DNA from: an archaeon
GTDB taxonomy: Archaea > Micrarchaeota > Micrarchaeia > Anstonellales > Bilamarchaeaceae
Assembly (NCBI GenBank): GCA_020052325.1
Contig: JAGVPF010000067.1
Coordinates: 1 to 7,810 of the forward strand
DNA length: 7,810 nucleotides
Reading direction: 5' to 3'
Shown: piece by piece, positions 1-5,504 of the stretch
Layout: every line of letters begins with the position of its first letter
How positions within the stretch are numbered: position 1 is the stretch's first letter
Translations under genes and position numbers: made by a program
The notes under the pieces: model-generated
Told to the model about the DNA's origin: nothing
The model's input: only the letters and a program-made list of their open reading frames with translations
Database searches by the model: none

Positions 1-689
1 CCTGCATCGCCCTCTATGACTGCGCGACGGGCTACAGCGTTCCAATCGTTTCGGGCAAGGACAGCATGAAGAACGACTATTATTCCGGCGAGAGGAAATA
101 CTCGATACTCCCCACGCTGCTTGTCACGGTAATCGGCAAAATCGACCGCGTGCAGCGGGCAGTCAGCTCGGAATTCAAGAAGCCCGGCGATATAATATAC
201 GTTCTTGGCACCACCCATGATGAACTGGGGGGCAGCGAATTCAACAGGGTTTTCGGGGGCGTAGGCAACAACCCGCCGCAGGTACGGCCCGACGAGCACA
301 TCCCGCTATACCGGGCGCTTTCGGGAGCGATGGAGGACGGGCTTGTCGCATCCGCCCATGATGTTTCGGACGGGGGACTTGCCGTCGCATTCGCCGAATC
401 CGCCCTGGGCTTCAATCTTGGCGCCGAGATAGACCTTAACAGCGTCCCCTCAGCGTGCGACCGCGAGGATGCCTTGCTGTTTTCCGAAAGCCCCGGGCGC
501 TTTGTCGTAAGCGTGTCGCCCGAGAAGGCCGAAAAGTTCGAGAAGAAAATGCAGGGCACGGCATTCAGGAAGGCCGGCCGCGTGCGGGGCGACAAACGGT
601 TCCTGATTAAGCGCGGAACCAACTCAATCATCAACGATTCAATCGACAAAATAAGGGAATCGTACTTCAAAGGTGTGGAAATTGCTTGA
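1..689 (+). CDS. purL: Phosphoribosylformylglycinamidine synthase, synthetase subunit (PurL), C-terminal part
   Basis: This is the 3' end of a gene that begins before the window; the reading frame is open from position 3, about 228 residues before the TGA stop. PurL converts FGAR, ATP and glutamine-derived ammonia to FGAM in cytoplasmic purine synthesis. The visible part opens with VPIVSGKDSMKNDYY, the loop typical of PurL, then a C-terminal AIR-synthase-like domain with GGVGNNPPQV and the family motif SAHDVSDGGLAVAFAES. No glutamine amidotransferase domain follows: the protein ends at FKGVEIA. A separate PurQ glutaminase is therefore expected elsewhere (inference). The last 17 nt overlap argS, which suggests co-transcription and coupled translation. 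An ATG at 66 lies inside the conserved SGKDSM motif and is not the true start. Confidence 0.93.
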   Translation, partial: CIALYDCATGYSVPIVSGKDSMKNDYYSGERKYSILPTLLVTVIGKIDRVQRAVSSEFKKPGDIIYVLGTTHDELGGSEFNRVFGGVGNNPPQVRPDEHIPLYRALSGAMEDGLVASAHDVSDGGLAVAFAESALGFNLGAEIDLNSVPSACDREDALLFSESPGRFVVSVSPEKAEKFEKKMQGTAFRKAGRVRGDKRFLIKRGTNSIINDSIDKIRESYFKGVEIA

Positions 690-2499
690 CGGACTGAAAG
701 ATGAGATTGCATCGATGCTGGCGGGCGCGTCAGGCACATCGAAGGAAGAAGCGCTCGCGACAATAGAGCCGGGAAAGGTCGGGGACATCTCCAGCAGGCT
801 TGCGTTCATATTGGCCAAAGAAACGAAAGAGAATCCCGCAAAGCTCGCGGCGGAAATGGTGAAAAAACTCAAGCCATCGCCCAGTTTCGATAAAATCGAA
901 GCAACAGGCCCCTACATCAATTTCTATCTGAGCGACAAGGCATACTCATCAATCCTGTCAGACATCCTGGACAAGAAAGAGCGGTATGGGTCCGGCAGGA
1001 AGAAGAAGGGGAAAGTGATAATCGAGTTCCCGTCCGTGAACCCGAACAAGCCCTGGCACATCGGGCATCTGCGCAACGCGCTCCTTGGCGATTCGGTCGC
1101 CCGCATCCTGGAATTCGACGGATGCGAAGTCGAGCGGATGGACTATATCGATGACCTGGGCCTCCAGGTGGCACAGAGCTTATGGGGCTTCCTGAATTAT
1201 GATTCGAACCCGCAGGGCAAGTTCGACCTCTGGCTCGGCCACCAGTACGTGGGAATAGCCAAAAGGTTCGAAGAGGACAAGGCCGTCGTCGAAGGCGTGC
1301 GCGGTACGCTCAAATCCATGGAAGAAGGCGATAACGAGATTGCCAAAGCCGGGCGGGACATCGCAGAGAAATGCGTGGCCGCCCAGTACCAGACATCATT
1401 CGAGTTCGGCATCTACCATGATGTCCTCGTTTTCGAAAGCGACATCCTCAGGACGATATTTGCGGAAGGCGTCGCGCAGATAAAGGAGAACCATGCCGTC
1501 GTCCTGGAAAGCGACGGGAAGAACGCAGGCTGCTGGGTGGTGAAACTCGGCGAGGAATTCGAAAAGGAGTTCGGGAAGATGGAAAACCCGGACAAGGTCT
1601 TAATCAGGAGCGACGGGACGGCCGTCTATACCGGCAAGGATGTTATCTTCCACCTCTGGAAATTCGGCAAGCTGAAGAACCGCTTCACATATGCCCCATT
1701 CATCAAGCAACCGAACGGCAAGACGGCATACATGACAAAGCCCGGGGGCGGGCAGATGGATTTCGGCGCCGCAACGAGCGCAATCAACGTGATTGGCGTT
1801 GAGCAAAAATACCCCCAGCGGGTGATTGTCGAGGTCCTTAGGCGCCTCAAGTACCCGGATGAGGCGTCCAACCTGCACCACCTCTCATACGAGCATGTGG
1901 GCCTTCCGGATGAGAAGTTCTCAGGAAGGAAAGGCACGTGGGTGGGGTTCACGGCCGACGAGCTGCTGGCGGAGGCGCGCACGCGCGTCATGGAAAAAAT
2001 CAAGCTCGATGCAAGCCCGGAAGCGAAGGCCCAAATAGCTAAAACCGTAGGCGCCGGGGCGATAAAATACTCGTTCCTGCGCACAAGCTCGGACAAGCGC
2101 ATAACGTTCCGCTGGGAAGACGCCCTCAGCATGGACGGCGATTCAGGGCCGTACCTCCAGTATGCTTATGTCCGGACGAAGGGGATACTCGGGAAGGCCG
2201 TCGACAAGCCGGTCGTCGAGGGAATCGCGTTCACAAAGGAAGAGAGGGTTCTCATAAAACGCCTGGCCCTGCTCCGCGACATAGTGGCAAGGAGCGCGAA
2301 AGAGCGCGCCCCGCACCACCTGACGCAATACGCGCTTGACATCGCGGCGGATTTCAGCTCCTTCTACACGAACTGCCCGGTGCTTGTAGCCGAAGATGCG
2401 AAGGTGCGCAGGACGAGGCTGGCGATTACCCAGGCGTCAAGCATCGCGCTGAAGAATGCCCTTGGCCTGATAGGGATTGACTGCCCTGAGAGGATGTAA
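673..2499 (+). CDS. argS: Arginyl-tRNA synthetase
   Basis: This cytoplasmic class I synthetase (608 aa, normal length) charges tRNA-Arg with arginine. Residues about 1-95 fit the ArgRS N-terminal Add1 tRNA-binding domain. The Rossmann catalytic domain carries HIGH at 129-132 within NPNKPWHIGHLRNALLGDS. The KMSKS-equivalent loop is KFSGRKG at 415-421, with Phe where Met is usual. The DALR anticodon-binding domain begins at about YLQYAYVR (494-501) and ends in the typical LGLIGIDCPERM. The GTG start at 673 overlaps purL by 17 nt. A TTG at 682 (residue 4) is an alternative, because AAAGGTG at 669-675 would sit 6 nt before it as a Shine-Dalgarno site. The next ATG (715, residue 15) would cut into the N-terminal domain. 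Two Cys-rich genes follow at 19 nt. Function is certain; only the start is open. Confidence 0.97.
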   Translation: MWKLLDGLKDEIASMLAGASGTSKEEALATIEPGKVGDISSRLAFILAKETKENPAKLAAEMVKKLKPSPSFDKIEATGPYINFYLSDKAYSSILSDILDKKERYGSGRKKKGKVIIEFPSVNPNKPWHIGHLRNALLGDSVARILEFDGCEVERMDYIDDLGLQVAQSLWGFLNYDSNPQGKFDLWLGHQYVGIAKRFEEDKAVVEGVRGTLKSMEEGDNEIAKAGRDIAEKCVAAQYQTSFEFGIYHDVLVFESDILRTIFAEGVAQIKENHAVVLESDGKNAGCWVVKLGEEFEKEFGKMENPDKVLIRSDGTAVYTGKDVIFHLWKFGKLKNRFTYAPFIKQPNGKTAYMTKPGGGQMDFGAATSAINVIGVEQKYPQRVIVEVLRRLKYPDEASNLHHLSYEHVGLPDEKFSGRKGTWVGFTADELLAEARTRVMEKIKLDASPEAKAQIAKTVGAGAIKYSFLRTSSDKRITFRWEDALSMDGDSGPYLQYAYVRTKGILGKAVDKPVVEGIAFTKEERVLIKRLALLRDIVARSAKERAPHHLTQYALDIAADFSSFYTNCPVLVAEDAKVRRTRLAITQASSIALKNALGLIGIDCPERM

Positions 2500-2506
2500 C
2501 GTTTTC

Positions 2507-2516
2507 AAAGGTGATG
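2507..2516 (+). promoter_or_regulatory. Shine-Dalgarno site of the first Cys-rich gene
   Basis: AAAGGTGATG matches the archaeal anti-SD complement well and lies just before ATG 2519. It decides that start over the longer TTG-initiated frame at 2477, which would overlap argS and put a polar stretch before the signal peptide. An ATG at 2525 (residue 3) is also within reach of this site. Confidence 0.7.
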
Positions 2517-2518
2517 AC

Positions 2519-2839
2519 ATGAAAATGACCCTGTTGTGTATCCTGGCCCTGTCGGCAATCGCCCCAATGGCGTTCGCCCAGACATGGTGCGAGCAGAGCT
2601 GCTGCGAGGAATCCGGCGGCTCATGGGATTCCGGCATCGAATCGTGCGATTATCCGGGAGATTCGTACTATTCCTGCCTGAGCGATTATTGCTCGACGTC
2701 CACATATGGCACGGGAACGGGCGATGGTTCGGGAACCAGCGGCGGCTCGGGGAGCTCATCCTGCTGCGGCTCGATAATATTCCTTGCAACCCTAGGCGGC
2801 GCGGCGTTCATCGCGGGAAACGGGAAGGCGGTATCATGA
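2519..2839 (+). CDS. Small secreted, membrane-anchored Cys-rich protein (paralog 1)
   Basis: I do not recognise the family and infer no molecular function. The 106-aa product has a clear signal peptide: Met-Lys, a hydrophobic core at 5-18 and a likely cleavage after AFA at residue 20. The outside part is Cys-rich: C24, C28, C29, C43, C53 and C58, in the pattern CExxCC, GGSWD, C, P, CLSD, C. A Gly/Ser/Thr-rich linker runs over about 59-81. C82-C83 precede a short hydrophobic stretch (86-99), a possible anchor. Six ectodomain cysteines suggest disulfides, or metal or cofactor binding. The gene lies 19 nt after argS, has a strong SD, and overlaps its paralog by ATGA. The shared signal peptide and Cys spacing of the two neighbours argue for real, duplicated genes. 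Confidence 0.8.
   Translation: MKMTLLCILALSAIAPMAFAQTWCEQSCCEESGGSWDSGIESCDYPGDSYYSCLSDYCSTSTYGTGTGDGSGTSGGSGSSSCCGSIIFLATLGGAAFIAGNGKAVS
2822..2832 (+). promoter_or_regulatory. Shine-Dalgarno site of the second Cys-rich gene
   Basis: The purine-rich GGGAAGGCGGT lies inside the end of the first Cys-rich gene and 3 nt before ATG 2836. Together with the ATGA stop/start overlap it supports coupled translation of the two paralogs and the short form of the second protein. Confidence 0.5.
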
Positions 2840-3132
2840 AGGCCCTTCCAGTCCTTTTCATCCTTTTCTTATTCGCTCCATTGGCATTTGCGGCAAGCGA
2901 CTGCGAACACACCTGCTGCGACAGGTTCAACGGAAGCTGGGACGAGGATTTCGATGACTGCAAGCACCCGGCGGAAGGGTTCGACACCTGCCTTTCAGAC
3001 TGCGAGGCCGCGGTGTGGGCGGCAAGGCCGCAGGGCCCTGGCCCGGCCAGCCCTGAGAATACATATTCCTGCAAAGTCGGTGCCATACTCGCTACTATAG
3101 CCGTGGTCGCTTTCATCGCAAGGAAAAACTAA
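2836..3132 (+). CDS. Small secreted, membrane-anchored Cys-rich protein (paralog 2)
   Basis: This 98-aa protein has the same design as its upstream neighbour. A signal peptide (hydrophobic 4-18, likely cleavage after LAFA at 19) is followed by C23, C27, C28, C42, C52 and C56, a Pro-rich linker (about 65-73), C79, a hydrophobic segment (81-95) and a basic RKN tail. That layout predicts a type I orientation with the Cys-rich part outside. Aligned without gaps to paralog 1 (offset of one residue), it shares CExxCC, GSWD, the Cys at 42, the Pro at 45 and CLSD. The linkers differ: Gly/Ser/Thr-rich in paralog 1, Pro-rich here. The start is the ATG of the ATGA overlap; the frame is open further upstream but lacks a signal peptide there. 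The TAA stop overlaps the convergent regulator gene by 4 nt. Function unknown. Confidence 0.8.
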   Translation: MKALPVLFILFLFAPLAFAASDCEHTCCDRFNGSWDEDFDDCKHPAEGFDTCLSDCEAAVWAARPQGPGPASPENTYSCKVGAILATIAVVAFIARKN

Positions 3133-3467
3133 AGCTGGTGCGGTACCGCCACAGAGTGTTTCCCCTCCACCTGCTGGAATGATTCCTTCAGCAATATCCC
3201 TTCCAGCGTTAGAAGCGCCTTCACTTTTTCGTTCTGCTCATCGAGTCGATAGAGGGTGATGCGGCCTATCTTCCTTGTCGTCTTCACCACGCCCTTCTTG
3301 ATGAGCTTCGGCAGAATCTTGTATATGGTTGGTCTTGAAACCTCGCAGCCTTCGGCGATATCTGTTATGCTGTAATCTATGCCTTTCCCCTCCATAAGGA
3401 AATCTATCACTCTGTTCTCTGGGCTATCGCCGATGACTTCAAGCAACATGGATTTTTCATATGTCAT
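3129..3467 (-). CDS. Winged helix-turn-helix transcriptional regulator
   Basis: A 112-aa cytoplasmic DNA-binding protein of a small archaeal wHTH type (ArsR/MarR-like fold). After the lead-in VIGDSPENRVIDFLMEG (11-27), residues 33-58 form the HTH: ITDIAEGCEVSRPTIYKI gives the two helices, with SRPTIYKILPKL as recognition helix. Residues 62-75 form the beta-wing (KTTRKIGRITLYRL). A C-terminal helix (77-100) could mediate dimerisation. No effector-binding domain is visible. The gene is divergent from the 94-aa gene across 77 nt that hold a shared TATA element and a 16-bp palindrome, so local regulation and autoregulation are likely (inference). ATG 3467 has a weak GTGAT SD just upstream. Its stop overlaps the convergent Cys-rich gene. 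Confidence 0.87.
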   Translation of the reverse strand: MTYEKSMLLEVIGDSPENRVIDFLMEGKGIDYSITDIAEGCEVSRPTIYKILPKLIKKGVVKTTRKIGRITLYRLDEQNEKVKALLTLEGILLKESFQQVEGKHSVAVPHQL

Positions 3468-3511
3468 GCCATCACTGTGTAACTAACTACTACTAACAAT
3501 ACTGTATCAAT

Positions 3512-3524
3512 AATATATTTAAAT
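3512..3524. promoter_or_regulatory. Shared two-way TATA element
   Basis: The AT-rich AATATATTTAAAT contains the self-complementary ATTTAAAT. On the minus strand it reads TTTAAATATA, an archaeal TATA box, and would start the regulator mRNA near 3493 with a leader of about 25 nt. On the plus strand TATATTTAAA lies about 26 nt before ATG 3545, predicting a leaderless mRNA for the 94-aa gene. One element may serve both genes. Confidence 0.65.
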
Positions 3525-3525
3525 C

Positions 3526-3541
3526 TTTACATGCATGTAAA
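3526..3541. promoter_or_regulatory. Perfect 16-bp palindrome, candidate operator
   Basis: TTTACATGCATGTAAA is a perfect inverted repeat with 8-nt arms and no spacer. It lies between the TATA element and the start codon of the 94-aa gene, where a bound dimer would block RNA polymerase. Seen from the regulator gene it lies directly upstream of the TATA box, over the BRE position, so it could also affect that promoter. Binding by the neighbouring wHTH protein is inferred from position and symmetry. Confidence 0.65.
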
Positions 3542-3544
3542 CTA

Positions 3545-3829
3545 ATGGATAATAAAAATGCCATCAAGGCACGCCTCTTATTCTCCCTCGCGAGAAAGCG
3601 TAAATGGGGCGAGAGCCATACTGCCTACGAGAATATGCTCAAACCGTTCAAATCCGCAAGCTTAGGGAAAGATGGCATGAGCCTTGCAAAGGACTTGGCA
3701 GACGAGCTTATGCGGGCCGGCCTTATCCTTAAGAAGCCGACCCATTACGGCCTGCAGGTATCACTCAATCCTCGGATGGCGCATGAGATAAAAAAGATGA
3801 TAAAAGAGCTTCTGGGTTTTGATGTGTGA
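3545..3829 (+). CDS. Conserved-looking small basic protein, possible winged-helix fold
   Basis: This 94-aa, strongly basic protein has no signal peptide or membrane segment. The N-terminal part has a basic patch RKRKWGESHTAYENML (17-32). The C-terminal part (about 46-90) has helix, turn and strand features: LADELMRAGLILKKPTHYGLQVSLNP, then a Lys-rich helix. The pattern 'helix, AGLI, KKPTHYGLQVSLNP' resembles the end of a winged-helix domain, so nucleic-acid binding is a fair guess; I recall similar small archaeal proteins but no assigned function. The ATG follows the palindrome by 3 nt and TATA by about 26 nt, with no SD, so the mRNA is probably leaderless. It converges on the Rio1 gene with only 3 nt between the stop codons. 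Confidence 0.75.
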   Translation: MDNKNAIKARLLFSLARKRKWGESHTAYENMLKPFKSASLGKDGMSLAKDLADELMRAGLILKKPTHYGLQVSLNPRMAHEIKKMIKELLGFDV

Positions 3830-3832
3830 GTT

Positions 3833-4558
3833 CTAGCCCCGTATCCATCTCAGCGTCTCTTCCAGGCCCCGCGTTATCCCATGCTTCCTGAAATATTTCA
3901 GGATTATCGAGACATCCCGCTCGAGGAAGCGCTCCGCATGCGGATGGCGTAAAATCACGCCCTGCCCGAAATCAATCAGGTAAGGCACGTCCCCTATCAT
4001 GATGTTGTATTCGCTCAAATCGGCATGGACGAGACTGGCCTTGTACATCATTTTCACGGCTTCAAGTATCGAGTCCAGGTCCTTTTCCCCGTGCAGCGGG
4101 CCGACCATGTTCATCGTCGGATAAGGCAATTCGCCCTCGCCCAGGAAGCTCATGACGAGCACGCGGTTGATAAGATAAAAGGGCCTGGGGGCATGAATGC
4201 CGAGCTTCTGGCAGATTTCGAGGTTCTTGAATTCCTTACGGGCAAAGGCGCGGACGATGTCCCTGTCGTTCCGCTTTATCCTCTCGAACCTGGGGTCTCC
4301 CTCAAGGTATTCAATCTTCCGGAAAAAGGGCGCGGTTTCGTTCTTGTAAATCTTGACCGCGACATATGTGCCATCAGGGGTGGTGGCCCGGAACACGTTC
4401 GCTTCCTTTCCGGTCGATATCGGGTAGTCGACGCACCGGAGAATCCCCTTCTTCATCAGTTTCGACAGGTCGAGCAGCGCTTCGCGGTCGAAGACCTCGC
4501 TCTCGGTCTTGAAACGTTCCTTGAGCTGGTAGTCCTCCTTGAGCTGCTTCTTCGTCAT
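3833..4558 (-). CDS. rio1: Rio1-type atypical Ser/Thr protein kinase
   Basis: RIO kinases act as ATPases/kinases in late maturation of the small ribosomal subunit; the archaeal Rio1 role is inferred from the family. The 241-aa protein shows the flexible P-loop STGKEAN (48-54) and the ATP-binding Lys in AVKIY (K69). Next come the RIO-specific loop region (72-98), the catalytic loop LVHADLSEYN (176-185; D180 and N185) and the metal-binding Asp in LIDFGQG (D196). The last part, RDVSIILKYFRKHG, is typical of RIO1. The N-terminus (1-40) fits the RIO N-terminal helical domain. All key residues are present. It lies after aIF1A on the same strand, a common archaeal pairing, but 73 nt away and with its own TATA box. 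No KH-domain (Dim2-like) gene follows, unlike in many archaea. Confidence 0.96.
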   Translation of the reverse strand: MTKKQLKEDYQLKERFKTESEVFDREALLDLSKLMKKGILRCVDYPISTGKEANVFRATTPDGTYVAVKIYKNETAPFFRKIEYLEGDPRFERIKRNDRDIVRAFARKEFKNLEICQKLGIHAPRPFYLINRVLVMSFLGEGELPYPTMNMVGPLHGEKDLDSILEAVKMMYKASLVHADLSEYNIMIGDVPYLIDFGQGVILRHPHAERFLERDVSIILKYFRKHGITRGLEETLRWIRG

Positions 4559-4580
4559 CGGATAGCTACTTGGGCGCTAT

Positions 4581-4590
4581 TTAATATAAA
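4581..4590 (-). promoter_or_regulatory. TATA box of the Rio1 gene
   Basis: The minus strand reads TTTATATTAA, centred about 28 nt before ATG 4558. This predicts transcription starting within a few nt of the start codon, a leaderless mRNA. No SD is visible before the ATG, which agrees. Confidence 0.65.
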
Positions 4591-4610
4591 TTCACCACTA
4601 CCTCGATCCT

Positions 4611-4631
4611 AATGAAAAAATGGGATAAAAA
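4611..4631 (-). terminator. T-rich terminator after aIF1A
   Basis: Directly after the aIF1A stop, the minus strand has a run of five T and a run of six T separated by ATCCCA, with no strong hairpin. Archaeal RNA polymerase terminates at such T-rich tracts. The site separates the aIF2-beta/aIF1A transcript from the Rio1 promoter just downstream. Confidence 0.5.
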
Positions 4632-4970
4632 TTAGATGTGGCCTTCTTCCTTGAGAATCCTTGCCTGGAGCGGGAAGTAGCGCCAGATGACATCCCCCTT
4701 GGAATCGCCCTGTATCTGGAAGGGTTTCACGATGACGACGTCCCCTTCCTTCACCCAAATCTTGTTCTTGAGCTTCCCGGGTATGCGGCACATCCTTTCC
4801 TTGCCGTCCTTGCAGGCGACCTTCATCCTGGAGCCGCCCATCAGGCCAAGCACCACGCCGAGAACCTCGCCTTCGCGGGGGAATCTCAGCCTTCTGCGTT
4901 CCTCATCCCTGCTCAGCGGCGGTGCGCCTCCGCCGGGTTTCTTCTTGGCGCCGTGATAGCCAAAAGCCAT
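4632..4970 (-). CDS. eif1A: Translation initiation factor aIF1A
   Basis: aIF1A binds the A-site region of the small ribosomal subunit and helps assemble the initiation complex. The 112-aa protein has a basic, Gly/Pro-rich N-terminal tail (8-18), then the S1/OB-fold: REGEVLGVVLGLMGGSRMKV (32-51), KERMCRIPGKLKNKIWV (57-73), GDVVIVKPF (76-84) and SKGDVIWRY (90-98), all characteristic of eIF1A. A short C-terminal tail follows. ATG 4970 is in the right frame and has an SD (AAGGTGAT) ending 8 nt upstream. Another ATG 8 nt earlier (4978) is out of frame and opens only a 21-codon reading frame. It lies 55 nt after aIF2-beta with no clear TATA box, so a two-gene operon is likely. Confidence 0.97.
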   Translation of the reverse strand: MAFGYHGAKKKPGGGAPPLSRDEERRRLRFPREGEVLGVVLGLMGGSRMKVACKDGKERMCRIPGKLKNKIWVKEGDVVIVKPFQIQGDSKGDVIWRYFPLQARILKEEGHI

Positions 4971-4978
4971 TTTTCCAT

Positions 4979-4986
4979 ATCACCTT
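4979..4986 (-). promoter_or_regulatory. Shine-Dalgarno site of aIF1A
   Basis: The minus strand reads AAGGTGAT, 8 nt before ATG 4970. It directly abuts the hairpin at 4987-5007. An SD here fits an operon-internal gene, in contrast to the apparently leaderless neighbours. Confidence 0.6.
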
Positions 4987-5007
4987 GCGCCTTTTTCAAA
5001 AAGGCGC
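4987..5007. repeat. Perfect 10-bp inverted repeat with 1-nt centre, hairpin upstream of aIF1A
   Basis: The arms are GCGCCTTTTT and AAAAAGGCGC around a single C. In RNA the pairs nearest the centre would open to form a loop, leaving a stem of about eight pairs with a GC-rich base. It occupies much of the 55-nt gap between aIF2-beta and aIF1A and touches the aIF1A SD. It could be an RNA processing or stability element, a translational control hairpin, or an operator. It is no textbook terminator, as no T run follows on the minus strand. Confidence 0.6.
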
Positions 5008-5025
5008 CCCAAAACTTAGTGTTAA

Positions 5026-5442
5026 TTACCTTACTGCTTTCCTTGCGCCGCACGCCTCGCAGACGAGGTTGCGCACGCGGTGGCCCAGATCCTCCAAATG
5101 GGTATCCGGCCTGTTGCACTCCTTGCAAATGACATACCTGTTGACGAACTCCTCGAGCTTCCTGTTCACCATGTCCCCGGTGAGCTTCCTCTGTAGGACG
5201 AGCCGCTCGCCGACGATTTCGACCGGGACGGCCAGCTCCTTGGAAAGGTGCTTCGAGATGAAGGCCGGGTCCCTCCTGATTTTGTCGGTGACCGCCTTGA
5301 AGTTCTTGATTATCGTCTTGTTCCCCTCTGTGAAGAACTCGAACCGTGGCATCTCGAACCGCTCGCCTGTTCCCGCTGTCTTCTCAGGGAGCTTCTGGTA
5401 TATGCCGTCAAGTAGAGCTTCGTAATCTTTCTCAGAACTCAT
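5026..5442 (-). CDS. eif2b: Translation initiation factor aIF2 subunit beta
   Basis: The beta subunit of the heterotrimeric aIF2, which brings Met-tRNAi to the small ribosomal subunit. The 138-aa protein (usual archaeal length) has the N-terminal helix binding the gamma subunit (YEALLDGIYQKLPE, 7-20) and the core domain with FEMPRFEFFTEGNKTIIKNF (29-48) and RLVLQRKLTG (80-89). The C-terminal zinc ribbon has the four Cys ligands C106, C109, C128 and C131 (YVICKECNRPDT and LVCEACGA). No eukaryotic Lys-rich N-terminal extension is present. The ATG lies about 27 nt from a TATA box and only a weak AGGT precedes it, so a leaderless or nearly leaderless mRNA is likely. aIF1A follows on the same strand. 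Confidence 0.97.
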   Translation of the reverse strand: MSSEKDYEALLDGIYQKLPEKTAGTGERFEMPRFEFFTEGNKTIIKNFKAVTDKIRRDPAFISKHLSKELAVPVEIVGERLVLQRKLTGDMVNRKLEEFVNRYVICKECNRPDTHLEDLGHRVRNLVCEACGARKAVR

Positions 5443-5465
5443 ACCTGAGAATAACGAAGTAATGC

Positions 5466-5473
5466 TTTATAAC
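5466..5473 (-). promoter_or_regulatory. TATA box of aIF2-beta
   Basis: The minus strand reads GTTATAAA, centred about 27 nt before ATG 5442, in the 62-nt gap after ahcY. This places the predicted transcription start almost on the start codon. Confidence 0.6.
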
Positions 5474-5504
5474 CTCTCTCGTTGCGGGTGCGGCGGGCCC
5501 TGCG

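Noticed and set aside
80..763. A 227-codon open frame on the minus strand
   Set aside because: It is antisense to purL and the start of argS, has a Ser/Pro/Arg-rich composition and shows no family resemblance.
2477..2518. TTG-initiated N-terminal extension of the first Cys-rich protein
   Set aside because: It overlaps argS, has no SD and would bury the signal peptide; ATG 2519 has a strong SD.
2536..2835. Upstream extension of the second Cys-rich reading frame
   Set aside because: It overlaps the first Cys-rich gene in another frame; the internal ATG 2836 gives a signal peptide and an ATGA overlap.
3140..3149. Palindrome GCGGTACCGC
   Set aside because: It is short, without a loop, and lies inside the coding end of the wHTH gene; chance is a sufficient explanation.
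4025..4612. A 195-codon open frame on the plus strand
   Set aside because: It is antisense to the Rio1 gene, whose kinase motifs are complete, and would also read through the Rio1 promoter.
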